Notes: a model not told the origin generated them from the letters alone. A DNA stretch of 64,000 nt from Candidatus Saccharimonadota bacterium (GCA_016286785.1 JAEEUB010000001.1:45788-109787); one strand, 5' to 3'. Counted from the first letter of the stretch, positions 29,379 to 38,957 are shown. Numbers and translations: made by a program.

Positions 29379-30523
29379 TCCTGAATCGATATTCTCGGAT
29401 AAATATTCAGTTTATAAGGGTTAACGGGGTTTACTCCAGACAAAATCTCAAAATAGCACGCCGCCGCTACCATCGCTCCGTTGTCTCCAGAAAGAAAAGT
29501 AGCAGGGAAATAAGCCTCTGGCAATGCTTCACGTAGAGCCTGGTTTGCCGAAACGCCACCAGCGATTACTACGGATTTAGTTTCGGGGTATTCTCTCTTT
29601 GCCATTTCCAGTTTTTCAACCAAAATTTCTACCGCTGTTTTTTGGAAAGAAGCCGCAAAATCGCAAACCTGTTCAGCACTCAGTAATTCTTTTAGCTTAT
29701 GCGAGGGGTAAGAGATCGGTACCCCTAACTCTTTCTGAACAGCTCTCAGTACGGCGGTTTTCAAACCCGAAAAAGAAAAATCTAAACCCTCAACTTTTGG
29801 ATGAGGCAACTTATACTTATCCGAGTCACCTGGCCTAGTTGCGCCTTCTATCTCACCCCTAGCCGCCCTGGTAATACTCGGCCCCCCAGGATATGGTAAG
29901 CCTAGTATTTTGGCAACCTTATCAAAACACTCACCTATTGCATCATCATGCGTAGTACCAATAATTTCAAATTTATTATGCCCAGGCATATAAAGAATTT
30001 GTGTATGCCCTCCACTAACTACTAGTGCCAATAAGGGAAAATTAGGTGTAGCAAACAGATTAGAAGACGAATCTAAGGCTGAATCATCTGAGGACCATAA
30101 GCTTGGCCGAACGGCCTTGAGTGTGTCCGAAGATGATTCAGCTTTGGATTTGGTAACCTCTAACCAATTTGCGTATACATGCGACTTTAGATGATGTACG
30201 GCATAAAGGGGCTTATTATGTAAAATCGCAAGGGTTCGCGCCGTTAATGTCCCAATTAGCAGCGAACCAAGCAATCCAGGTGCATGAGTCACAGCAATCG
30301 CATCAATATCATTCCAGGTGCATGATGCATCAAGTAGCGCTTTCTTAACTACCGGCATCATAGCTTCAAGGTGTGATCTTGCGGCTACCTCTGGTATTAC
30401 GCCACCGTATTCGGCAAAAATATCAATTTGAGACACCACGACATTAGAGAGAATTCGCACGCCATCTTCCACGACCGCTGCCGCAGTTTCATCACAACTT
30501 GTCTCGATTCCTAATATTTTCAT
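29375..30523 (-). CDS. tsaD: tRNA N6-adenosine threonylcarbamoyltransferase TsaD, with in-frame element insertion
   Basis: MKILGIETSCDETAAAVV, VVSGGHTQILY, VIAGGVSANQALRE. Confidence 0.95.
   Translation of the reverse strand: MKILGIETSCDETAAAVVEDGVRILSNVVVSQIDIFAEYGGVIPEVAARSHLEAMMPVVKKALLDASCTWNDIDAIAVTHAPGLLGSLLIGTLTARTLAILHNKPLYAVHHLKSHVYANWLEVTKSKAESSSDTLKAVRPSLWSSDDSALDSSSNLFATPNFPLLALVVSGGHTQILYMPGHNKFEIIGTTHDDAIGECFDKVAKILGLPYPGGPSITRAARGEIEGATRPGDSDKYKLPHPKVEGLDFSFSGLKTAVLRAVQKELGVPISYPSHKLKELLSAEQVCDFAASFQKTAVEILVEKLEMAKREYPETKSVVIAGGVSANQALREALPEAYFPATFLSGDNGAMVAAACYFEILSGVNPVNPYKLNIYPRISIQD
30078..30142. repeat. Second copy of the inverted-arm element, inside tsaD
   Basis: GCTGAATCATCTGAGGAC / GTCCGAAGATGATTCAGC arms (16/18 paired) around the identical 29-bp core 30096-30124. 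Confidence 0.9.
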
Positions 30524-30564
30524 CTCTTAATTATATCATGAAATGCATTTTTAATCTAAAGTTT

Positions 30565-30996
30565 TTACACGTGATGATATGGACCGCCCGCCGCAATTTG
30601 CGCTGCACGATATATTTGTTCTGCTACTATCAGCCTAGAAATCATATGCGGAAACACTAGTTTAGAAAAACTCCAAACAAAATCTGCTTTTTCACGGATT
30701 TCTGAGGTGAAACCGTATGCTCCACCAATCAAAAACACCACTTCGCGCCCGTCCAAAAAAGCCTTTTCTAGTTTCTTAGAAAATTCGGGTGATGATATAT
30801 TTTCCCCACGCTCATCGCAGCATATTACAAATTCACGCGCAGTAAATGGCCACTTTTCTAAATTTTTTAAAAGTTTTTCTTCCTCTATAAATTGCCATGA
30901 AATATCATATGGCTTCCTCAGTCTTTTCTCGTATTCTAAACACGCCTCCGTGCACCAGGCCTCACTTTTCTTTCCGCCAGCAATAATTTTTATCAT
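30565..30996 (-). CDS. rlmH: RlmH 23S rRNA pseudouridine-1915 N3-methyltransferase (start moved to 30996)
   Basis: VVFLIGGAYGFTSEIREKAD, SKLVFPHMISRLIVAEQIYRAAQIAAGGPYHHV. Confidence 0.92.
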   Translation of the reverse strand: MIKIIAGGKKSEAWCTEACLEYEKRLRKPYDISWQFIEEEKLLKNLEKWPFTAREFVICCDERGENISSPEFSKKLEKAFLDGREVVFLIGGAYGFTSEIREKADFVWSFSKLVFPHMISRLIVAEQIYRAAQIAAGGPYHHV

Positions 30997-31033
30997 CACA
31001 ATGATTATACCATAGAGATATTTCAAAAAATAC

Positions 31034-31062
31034 TTGACAAAAATGCAAAAGTATGCTATCAT
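31034..31062 (+). promoter_or_regulatory. Consensus promoter of the 31232 orphan gene
   Basis: TTGACA - 17 nt - TATCAT, followed by direct repeats ATTAATCA. Confidence 0.8.
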
Positions 31063-31119
31063 AATCATAGATTAATCATACACGATTAATCAGCAAATTA
31101 AGAACGCCTATCTATACAC

Positions 31120-31231
31120 TTTTCAGCGTATTCTGCGGTTTAGCCTGGTTGCGTCTACAACTAGACTAAACCGCGGAATAACCCGCGGTAGAGACTGCCG
31201 GCGGGCAAAAAAACGCAGAAAGGAGCCAGAA
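31120..31231 (+). promoter_or_regulatory. Structured 5' leader with mutually exclusive pairings
   Basis: GCGGTTTAG/CTAAACCGC stem; CCGCGGAATAACCCGCGG; TTCTGCG also complementary to CGCAGAA next to the SD. Confidence 0.6.
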
Positions 31232-31612
31232 ATGGCCGAGCTGAATTTGACCGACATCCTGCAAAACGTCGATGATCCGGTTATCACCGGATTGTTTACT
31301 TTCCTCTACTTTCAGATCGAGTTCGAGGTGAGTGGTGATGAAAGTCGTCTTCACGCCCTACTCATCGCCGACCCGATCGCGCGTGCCCTTTTGATGGAGC
31401 TCTGTCTAAGGGTAACCCGAGAAACCCGTAAGGTCACATTCGCCATCCCGACGGACGCGGCAGCGTCTAGCGTTAAGCTCTTTCGAGACGCCTTCGCTGT
31501 CATGAAGGACTATCCAGACACAACCCAGGTGGGAGCCGCTGGCTCCAGCTATCATGTGGTTGTGTTCTCGGATGAATCGTCAGTCTACGCGAATGTCTGG
31601 CTTCTGCCCTAG
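31232..31612 (+). CDS. Hypothetical protein (126 aa), GC-richer than neighbours
   Basis: Full ORF, SD AAAGGAG, own promoter and downstream hairpin. Confidence 0.75.
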   Translation: MAELNLTDILQNVDDPVITGLFTFLYFQIEFEVSGDESRLHALLIADPIARALLMELCLRVTRETRKVTFAIPTDAAASSVKLFRDAFAVMKDYPDTTQVGAAGSSYHVVVFSDESSVYANVWLLP

Positions 31613-31747
31613 GCTTCCTCGTAGATAGGCGATAAACCAGCCCCGATTCTAGCGCTACAAAGCGCAAAGAGTCGGGGGCTTTCGCCATCTTAAAATAATT
31701 TCACTATTCTTGCTTATTATACTAAAACACAAAAAAAGGAGTAAATA

Positions 31748-31849
31748 ATGAAGAATCTTTTTAAAAGAGTAACAACATCAATTTTAATATCATCAATTAT
31801 TGCCTTTATAATCTTAAGGAATCAAAGCAATCAAACTAAAACAAGCTAA
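31748..31849 (+). CDS. 33-aa hydrophobic small membrane peptide
   Basis: MKNLFKRVTTSILISSIIAFIILRNQSNQTKTS*; SD AAAAAGGAG; followed by intrinsic terminator. Confidence 0.6.
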   Translation: MKNLFKRVTTSILISSIIAFIILRNQSNQTKTS

Positions 31850-31880
31850 ACGGGGCTAAGTAAAGAATAGCCCCGTTTTT
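31850..31880 (+). terminator. Intrinsic terminator
   Basis: ACGGGGCTAAGTAAAGAATAGCCCCGTTTTT. Confidence 0.85.
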
Positions 31881-31895
31881 GCTATAATTAGAAAA

Positions 31896-33539
31896 ATGAA
31901 CGCAGATAACTTAAATCTACATTTTGGAGCCACCCCACTTTATCAAGATGCCAGTTTTCACCTAGAGGCACGAGATAAAGTTGGCATCGTTGGGGTAAAT
32001 GGTGCTGGAAAAAGCACTTTATTTAAAGTGATTTTAGGTATCGAAAAACTAGACGAGGGCACAATTACAATCCCAGCGCTTCGTATCGGCTTTTTACCTC
32101 AAGAAATCAAAATTACTCCAGAGCATGAAAATGACACGGTTTGGGAATATATCTCTTCTGCACGGCCAGTCGACGAGTTGCAGGAGAAGCTAAACGCTGA
32201 ATACGAGAAACTCGCCAAATATCCGGAAAGTAAGGCAATTCTAGATCGAATCAATCAGATTCAAGATGATATAGATGCGTGCGATATCGGCAATATGGAT
32301 GTTGAGTTAATTAAAATCATTGAAAAAATGAACCTCCAGGAACTTGTAGATAAAAGACTAGTCGACTTATCCGGTGGTCAAAAATCTAAGGTTGCCTTCG
32401 CTAGAGTACTTTTTGGAAACGCAGGCCTTTTATTGCTCGACGAGCCAACCAATCATCTCGATGTTGAAGCTAAGAGATTTGTTTCTAATTACCTCAGAAA
32501 CTATCGCGGAATGGTACTTGTAATTTCGCACGACGCCGAATTTCTAGATATCGTCACTAATAAAACTCTCTTTATCAATAAAGTCACCCATAAAACTAAG
32601 GTATACAAAGGGAACTATTCAACATTCAGAAAGCAACGTGCAAACGAACTCGCTGAACAAGAAAAACGCATCGGTGAGCAAGAAAAAGAGATTAAACGCA
32701 TGGAAGAATTCGTTATGCGCACAAAAGCTGCTAAGCGCTCAAATACTGCGTTTATTCGCCAAGGTCAGGTTCGCGAGCGGCAACTAGAAAAGAAATACGA
32801 ACGGCTCGAAGTGCGTGAACGTGAGTATCAAAAAGTTCAACTTAATATCAGCCCAAATAAGCAATCGGGTAGAACTCCGTTAGAAGTCCAAAATCTTAGC
32901 TTTGCCTATCCAGGAGGACAAAAGCTTTACGATAAGCTTTCGTTTAGTTTGACTCGCGGGGAGAAATTTCTGGTTGTTGGTGAGAATGGTGCGGGAAAAT
33001 CTACACTTTTAAAACTCATAGTGGGACAACTAACTCCAGATGAAGGTTTTGTGATTTTTAGCCAGAATACCACTATCGCGTATTATGCACAGGAACTCGA
33101 AATCCTAAACGAAAAAGAAAGTATTATAGAAAACGTCAAATCATATGATTATACCGAGACCGAAACACGTTCAATGCTCTCGAACTTTCTCTTTAAAGAC
33201 GAAGAAGTATATAGGCAGGTTGCGGTATTATCACCAGGAGAAAAAGCGCGCGTTGCTCTCTGTAAAATTTTAATGCAGCGCGCAAACCTAATCATCCTCG
33301 ACGAACCAACTAACCATTTCGACCCAGAAACCCAAAAAATAATCGGCAGCAATTTTCAAGATTACGACGGTACCCTCATCATGGTTAGCCATAATCCTAG
33401 TTTTGTTAATGAAATTGGTATCAGTCGCATGCTAATTCTACCCAGCAAAGACGCGCCAGAACCACGCATGGCGATAATCAAAAACTATAGTAGCGAACTC
33501 CTAGATTATTATTACTACTTAAACTCGGAACTAATCTAA
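31896..33539 (+). CDS. ABC-F family ATPase
   Basis: Two ABC domains (GVNGAGKSTLFK, GENGAGKSTLLK), LSGGQKSKVAFAR, interdomain linker. Confidence 0.93.
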   Translation: MNADNLNLHFGATPLYQDASFHLEARDKVGIVGVNGAGKSTLFKVILGIEKLDEGTITIPALRIGFLPQEIKITPEHENDTVWEYISSARPVDELQEKLNAEYEKLAKYPESKAILDRINQIQDDIDACDIGNMDVELIKIIEKMNLQELVDKRLVDLSGGQKSKVAFARVLFGNAGLLLLDEPTNHLDVEAKRFVSNYLRNYRGMVLVISHDAEFLDIVTNKTLFINKVTHKTKVYKGNYSTFRKQRANELAEQEKRIGEQEKEIKRMEEFVMRTKAAKRSNTAFIRQGQVRERQLEKKYERLEVREREYQKVQLNISPNKQSGRTPLEVQNLSFAYPGGQKLYDKLSFSLTRGEKFLVVGENGAGKSTLLKLIVGQLTPDEGFVIFSQNTTIAYYAQELEILNEKESIIENVKSYDYTETETRSMLSNFLFKDEEVYRQVAVLSPGEKARVALCKILMQRANLIILDEPTNHFDPETQKIIGSNFQDYDGTLIMVSHNPSFVNEIGISRMLILPSKDAPEPRMAIIKNYSSELLDYYYYLNSELI

Positions 33540-33548
33540 ATAATTTCC

Positions 33549-33680
33549 TGGCTGGACCGGCAGGTTTGTCATCCAAAACCGGTCGCAGGAAACAAAAAAA
33601 ACGAGAGCAAACTCTCATTTTTTCTTTCCTGGCTGGACCGGCAGGATTCGCTTCGAGCGAAGCAAGAACCGAATTCTCGC
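33549..33680 (-). repeat. tRNA-Gln 3'-end copies, distal module (33549-33589, 33630-33680)
   Basis: Both end ...CCTGCCGGTCCAGCCA on the minus strand; separated by GAGAG/CTCTC hairpin plus T-run. Confidence 0.88.
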
Positions 33681-33738
33681 TTTTTGGTTTTCGTGAAATA
33701 AGAAATAGCTAGACTAAAAAAACATGTTGTGGACTATA

Positions 33739-34044
33739 TCACCTACGCATCAGTTCTATAGACGTATCTTTCACTCTCAACGCTTTCGCATCGTCCATAC
33801 TCTTTATGTCATCATTATTTAAAACTTTCAGCGCTCCAAAACCTCTCACCACCAAAATCTCACTATCCTTCACTACAAGTACAGTCGGAAAACCTGAAAC
33901 AATTACTTTGCCTTCACTATTTGCGATAACATAAACAACCGCTCCATCATCTAATACTCTCACCTTTTTAATCGCGTCCCACATTCCACCTTCCTTCACG
34001 AATTCATTGTTTTTCGCCCACTCTAAAACTTCTTCTTCCGTCAT
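33739..34044 (-). CDS. Hypothetical 101-aa protein lying between tRNA-Gln 3'-end modules
   Basis: ORF preceded by GGAGGATAAAAAATG; no recognised domain. Confidence 0.7.
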   Translation of the reverse strand: MTEEEVLEWAKNNEFVKEGGMWDAIKKVRVLDDGAVVYVIANSEGKVIVSGFPTVLVVKDSEILVVRGFGALKVLNNDDIKSMDDAKALRVKDTSIELMRR

Positions 34045-34088
34045 TTTTTATCCTCCATTATTTTATTTAAATTGTATCACAAACCTTG

Positions 34089-34214
34089 TGGCTGGACCGG
34101 CAGGATTGTCATCCAAGACCGGTCGCAGGAAACAAAAAACGAGAGCAAGCTCTCATTTTTCTTTCCTGGCTGGACCGGCAGGATTCGCTTGGAACGAAGT
34201 GACAAACGAATCTG
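34089..34214 (-). repeat. tRNA-Gln 3'-end copies, proximal module (34089-34129, 34167-34214)
   Basis: Near-duplicate of 33549-33680 about 540 bp away. Confidence 0.88.
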
Positions 34215-34242
34215 CTTTTTTGTGCGATACCTTTAGGTATCG

Positions 34243-34317
34243 TGGCTGGACCGGCAGGATTCGAACCTGCGAATGCTGGGACCAAAACCCAGTGCCTTAC
34301 CGCTTGGCGACGGTCCA
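34243..34317 (-). tRNA. tRNA-Gln (TTG)
   Basis: Acceptor TGGACCG/CGGTCCA-G-CCA; anticodon loop TTTTGGT. Confidence 0.95.
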
Positions 34318-34427
34318 ATAAGAGTAATTCTATCACAATTGACCAAATACGTCAAAACGTAGACATTGTTTATGCCACCTCTTCATTCCACTTGTGTTTT
34401 AATCAAAACTGTGCTATAACAATAGAT

Positions 34428-36617
34428 ATGGCAAGCAGAAAACGAAAATCAACCAGAAAGTCCTCTAGAAAAAGAACAAAAAAAGAAGCACCAGTAGAAT
34501 ATGAACTTCCTGGCGGATTCTGGCGTCAAATCATTGCAATTCTTATGATTGCAGTGGCACTGTTCTGCGTGGTTACATGGTTTGGCCAAGGTGGAGACGT
34601 TCTAAATACTATCCACGCATTTACTTACGATCTTCTTGGCTTTGCTTCGTATTTCATCCCAATTCTTCTTGTTTATCTTGCAGTTAAAAAGCTACGTGCC
34701 GACGATAACCGTCTTGCTGTACCAGTTTATTTTGCTGGTCTTTTTATGATTCTTTGGATCTCAGGAATTGCCGCCATCTGGAAAAACGGTGGTTTTGTTG
34801 GTGATTGGCTTAACTCCATCTCCTTAAATTTTCTAAGCCAAGGCGTTGTAATATTTATTTACATCATATTGATTTTTATTACTACAGCTTTTCTGCTTCA
34901 GCTTTCACCGGTTACATTCTTTAAAGGAACCAAAAACCTAGTTAAAACAGATAAAAAACCATCCGAATCAGCAGAAAAAAACAACAAGAAGTTTGGTCAA
35001 CTCGAGATTAAGGTCAATTCCGGGATTGGAGCTATAGATACTGGTCCCAAAAAACCTCTAAACGTCAAGGCGCCCGCGAAAGTCGAACCCGCAAAACCCG
35101 AAGAAAAAGCTCTTGTCTCTGTTTCCGACCCAGACTGGAAAATGCCAGCCACCAGTTTCCTCTCCAAAGAACAATCCCCGGCAGATGCTGGTAATGTGCA
35201 ACAAAATGCCTACATCATTAAGAATACTTTTGCCGAATTTGGCATTGACGTTGAAATGGAGGGTGCCAACATCGGTCCACGTGTTACTCAGTACACCCTT
35301 AAGGCTCCTGGTGGTGTCAACCTTGCTAAAATTGCTGCACGCGATAAAGAGCTAGCCTATAAGCTTTCTGCCACCACTATTCGTATCGAGGCTCCAATCC
35401 CAGGGACTCAATTAATTGGTGTCGAAGTTCCAAACATCCGTGCTGAAGGCGTATCACTTAGAAGCTTAATCGAATCAGAACAATGGCGCAAAAGTACTGG
35501 TCCTCTTACCTTTGCAGTGGGCAAAAACATTTCCGGCAAACCAATCGTTGCTGACCTATCCGACATGCGCCATCTCCTCATTGCTGGTACCACTGGTTCT
35601 GGTAAATCCGTAATGACCAACACTCTCATTATGTCCTTGCTATATCGCAACTCGCCAGCCGATATGAGACTCATCATCGTAGACCCTAAAAAAGTCGAAA
35701 TGCGCGCCTATAACGATATTCCGCATCTGCTCACTCCAATTATTACCGATACAACCAAGGCACTCTCCGCCATGAAATGGGCAGCCAGCGAAATGGATCG
35801 TCGTTATGATTTGATGGCTGAGGAAAGGGTTAAGACAATTTCTAGCTACAATAAAAAAATGGAACAAAAATCCACTAGTGCTTCTAAAGAGGAAAGCGAT
35901 GACAAAAATGGTAAAATGCCATATATCGTAATTGTTATTGACGAAATGTCCGACCTCATGATGCAAGCAGGTAAGGAACTAGAGCCTCTCATTGTGCGTA
36001 TTGCACAGCTTGGTCGCGCTGCCGGTATGCACCTGGTACTCGCCACCCAAAAACCAATTGTTAAAGTTATCACTGGCCTTATTAAAGGTAACATTCCATC
36101 CCGCATCGCTTTTCGTGTCCTTACTTCAATGGAATCTCGCATCATTCTCGATTTTTCTGGCGCCGAAAAACTACTGGGCAAAGGTGATATGTTACTTTCT
36201 ACCGAAGGTACAGAAAACGGCCCCGAACGTATCCAAGGCGCTTGGACCCCCGATAAAGACATCGAAAAGGTTACCGATTTCTTACGCTCTCAACGCCCGC
36301 CTCAATATAATGATGATGTTATTGCTCAACAGGTATCGTTAAAAGGTGGTGGTAGTAGTGGTCTCGATGGCCTTGACGGCCTAGGTCGTAAATTTGATCC
36401 CCAAGATCCACTCGTCCGCAAAGCCGTTGAAATCTGCCTAAATAAAGGTAAGTTTTCTACTTCGCTCTTGCAGACCTACCTTAGCAAGTCTCACGGTTTT
36501 GTTTCTGGCCTTGGTGTCTGGCTAGAAGAAATCGGCGTCATCGGTCCCGCCAATGGCAATAAACCACGTGACCTTCTCATCACTACCATGGAAGAATTTG
36601 ATGAATTAGCAAGATAA
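34428..36617 (+). CDS. ftsK: FtsK/SpoIIIE DNA translocase (start moved to 34428)
   Basis: IAGTTGSGKSVMTNTLIMSLLYR, RLIIVDPKKVEM, LATQKPIVKVITGLIKGNIPSRIAF. Confidence 0.95.
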   Translation: MASRKRKSTRKSSRKRTKKEAPVEYELPGGFWRQIIAILMIAVALFCVVTWFGQGGDVLNTIHAFTYDLLGFASYFIPILLVYLAVKKLRADDNRLAVPVYFAGLFMILWISGIAAIWKNGGFVGDWLNSISLNFLSQGVVIFIYIILIFITTAFLLQLSPVTFFKGTKNLVKTDKKPSESAEKNNKKFGQLEIKVNSGIGAIDTGPKKPLNVKAPAKVEPAKPEEKALVSVSDPDWKMPATSFLSKEQSPADAGNVQQNAYIIKNTFAEFGIDVEMEGANIGPRVTQYTLKAPGGVNLAKIAARDKELAYKLSATTIRIEAPIPGTQLIGVEVPNIRAEGVSLRSLIESEQWRKSTGPLTFAVGKNISGKPIVADLSDMRHLLIAGTTGSGKSVMTNTLIMSLLYRNSPADMRLIIVDPKKVEMRAYNDIPHLLTPIITDTTKALSAMKWAASEMDRRYDLMAEERVKTISSYNKKMEQKSTSASKEESDDKNGKMPYIVIVIDEMSDLMMQAGKELEPLIVRIAQLGRAAGMHLVLATQKPIVKVITGLIKGNIPSRIAFRVLTSMESRIILDFSGAEKLLGKGDMLLSTEGTENGPERIQGAWTPDKDIEKVTDFLRSQRPPQYNDDVIAQQVSLKGGGSSGLDGLDGLGRKFDPQDPLVRKAVEICLNKGKFSTSLLQTYLSKSHGFVSGLGVWLEEIGVIGPANGNKPRDLLITTMEEFDELAR

Positions 36618-36662
36618 ACATTTTACTTGCTAAATCAAAACAAATAGATTATACTACTATTA

Positions 36663-37637
36663 ATGAGCGCTAAAAAAGACGATATTTTGAGTGCGAAAGA
36701 TTTGCCCTTGGATATCGACGAACCAGGATCAGGGGATCTTGAAAAGGAAGAAGAACTCTCCGACGAAGAACTGGCCATCACGCCAGAAAATGTTGATGCA
36801 TTTGCCGACGATTCGGTTCGCTTATATCTAAGAGAAATTGGCAAAATTCCGTTGCTCACCCCAGAAGAAGAGGCAGACCTAGCCCAAAGAATTGTTAAAG
36901 GCGATAAAAAAGCCAAAGACAAAATGGTTGAAAGCAACATGAGACTAGTAGTTTCTATTGCTAAACGCTACGGTGGCCGTGGTCTAGATTTTCTTGATTT
37001 AATTCAGGAAGGGAATACTGGATTGCTCCGAGCCGTAGAAAAATTCGACCCAGAGAAAGGTTTCAAATTCTCAACCTATGCCACTTGGTGGGTTCGCCAA
37101 GCCATTACTAGGGCAATTGCCGATCAAGCGCGCACCATTCGTATCCCAGTTCATATGGTAGAAACTATTAATAAAGTCTTAAGGACATCTCGCAAACTAA
37201 CTTCAGAATTAAACCGTGAGCCAACCAACGAAGAAATTGCCGCCGAGCTCGGTCTTGAGCCAGAAAAGATTGATTACGTAATGCGTATCAAACAAGACAT
37301 TGCATCGCTTGACGCTTCTGTGGGTCGCGAGGGTGATGACGAAGATTCTGTACTCGGTGATTTTGTAGAAGACGAAGAGCGTGATAGCCCAGAGGATTCA
37401 GCCGCAAATCAAATCTTAAAAGAACAATTATCCGAAATTATTTCCACCCTTACAGAAAGAGAGCAAAAGATTATTAGGCTAAGATTTGGGATTGGTGGCG
37501 GGCGTTCCCATACACTCGAAGAAGTTGGCGCAGAATTTGATGTAACTAGAGAGCGCATTAGGCAAATCGAAGCAAAGGCTCTTTCTAAACTACGCAAAAA
37601 CAAAGAAACCAAAAAACTACACGAGTATTTAAGATAG
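36663..37637 (+). CDS. rpoD: RNA polymerase sigma factor RpoD/SigA
   Basis: [54 protein letters not shown]. Confidence 0.96.
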   Translation: MSAKKDDILSAKDLPLDIDEPGSGDLEKEEELSDEELAITPENVDAFADDSVRLYLREIGKIPLLTPEEEADLAQRIVKGDKKAKDKMVESNMRLVVSIAKRYGGRGLDFLDLIQEGNTGLLRAVEKFDPEKGFKFSTYATWWVRQAITRAIADQARTIRIPVHMVETINKVLRTSRKLTSELNREPTNEEIAAELGLEPEKIDYVMRIKQDIASLDASVGREGDDEDSVLGDFVEDEERDSPEDSAANQILKEQLSEIISTLTEREQKIIRLRFGIGGGRSHTLEEVGAEFDVTRERIRQIEAKALSKLRKNKETKKLHEYLR

Positions 37638-37644
37638 GAGGCAT

Positions 37645-38040
37645 ATGAGAAAAATACTAACTGCAATCGTCGCACTATTTGTTAGTTTTTTATTAATTCC
37701 TGCCCCTGTTTATGCGGCGAGCGGTCAAGGTAACTGTCCTAATGGTACTGTAGAGATTAAGACAAACATTATTAACAATGGCTATCTTTGCGAAGACGGT
37801 AATGGGTCTAGTGTTATTGTAATTTTAAAGCTGATAGCAAATATTCTAAGTGTTGGTGTCGGATTTTTGGGTATACTCGGAATTACTATTGTAGGCATTC
37901 AATATCTTACCGCTGGAGGAAACGAAGAAAAGACTCGTAAAGCGAAAAAACGTATTTTAGAAATCGTAATCGGTCTTGCAGTATACGCTGCGGCCTACGC
38001 AATTCTTCGATGGTTATCGCCGAGCTTTACTGGAATCTAA
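37645..38040 (+). CDS. Small secreted/2-TM protein, TrbC/VirB2-pilin-like topology
   Basis: Signal peptide, two TM segments, GIQYLTAGGNEEKTRKAKKRI. Confidence 0.6.
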   Translation: MRKILTAIVALFVSFLLIPAPVYAASGQGNCPNGTVEIKTNIINNGYLCEDGNGSSVIVILKLIANILSVGVGFLGILGITIVGIQYLTAGGNEEKTRKAKKRILEIVIGLAVYAAAYAILRWLSPSFTGI

Positions 38041-38041
38041 C

Positions 38042-38950
38042 GTGAAGCGCATTCTAATTGTTTATAACCCTAGATCTTCTCGACATGACAAAGTCAGGCG
38101 AGAAGTTTTAGAAAAAGTCACCAACCTAAAAGGATATTTAGTAGGCAAATACGAAGTAAAAAACACTTCAATGGACGCTAATATAAATGAACTTGCTAAG
38201 GTTCTAAAATCAGATGATCTCGTCGTAACTGCTGGTGGCGACGCCACTAGTGCCATCGCAACAAACGCAATTTTAAAATCAGGGAAAAAAGTCAAGTTAG
38301 CCGTATTACCTTATGGGAATTTTAACGATTTATCTCGTACGCTTGGTGTTAGCCGCTTCGAATCCGTTTTTGCCTCTAATGTTCATTCGCGAACTCTATA
38401 TCCATTAGAAATAAGAATCAATGACCAGCTTGTTAGATATGCCACCTGCTATGTTACTATTGGAATGACGGCCGAATCAGTCAAAATTTACGATGAGCCA
38501 AAAGTTCGTCAAAAACTAAAAACCAATTTTGGACGCAAAATAGGTTCTTATATAGAAATAGCCAAGTGGTATTTTAGTAATCGTAAAACCAAATCCTTCC
38601 TTCCAGTATTTCGTCTAAATGGCCAAAAAGTGCCGCAAGAAACGTCCGATTATATAGCGGTAAACGGGCGATACCTTGCCAGAATAATGCGAGGCGGTAA
38701 AAACTACCTTAATCCCAAATCCTTTAAAAGCAACACCTTTTGCTTAGTAAAATTATGGCAGTTGTTTAAAATGATGATTGTAAGTGTTTTTTATCGTGTG
38801 TCAGGTACGGAAACTCAGTACGATATATTGGAATTTAATAAACCATCAAAAGTCACCCTGCAAGCCGAAGGCGAAAGTATTTCAGCAGAAGATGTTACTA
38901 AAATTGAGATAAGGAAAGCAAAAAAGTATTTAGAAGTAATTGTGCTATAA
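38042..38950 (+). CDS. Diacylglycerol kinase-like lipid kinase family protein (GTG start at 38042)
   Basis: VKRILIVYNPRSSR, DDLVVTAGGDATSAIATNAIL. Confidence 0.75.
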   Translation: MKRILIVYNPRSSRHDKVRREVLEKVTNLKGYLVGKYEVKNTSMDANINELAKVLKSDDLVVTAGGDATSAIATNAILKSGKKVKLAVLPYGNFNDLSRTLGVSRFESVFASNVHSRTLYPLEIRINDQLVRYATCYVTIGMTAESVKIYDEPKVRQKLKTNFGRKIGSYIEIAKWYFSNRKTKSFLPVFRLNGQKVPQETSDYIAVNGRYLARIMRGGKNYLNPKSFKSNTFCLVKLWQLFKMMIVSVFYRVSGTETQYDILEFNKPSKVTLQAEGESISAEDVTKIEIRKAKKYLEVIVL

Positions 38951-38957
38951 TTTCCCT

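Noticed and set aside
34007-34336. ORFs over tRNA-Gln and its repeats
   Set aside because: Overlap tRNA and repeat sequence; no coding evidence.
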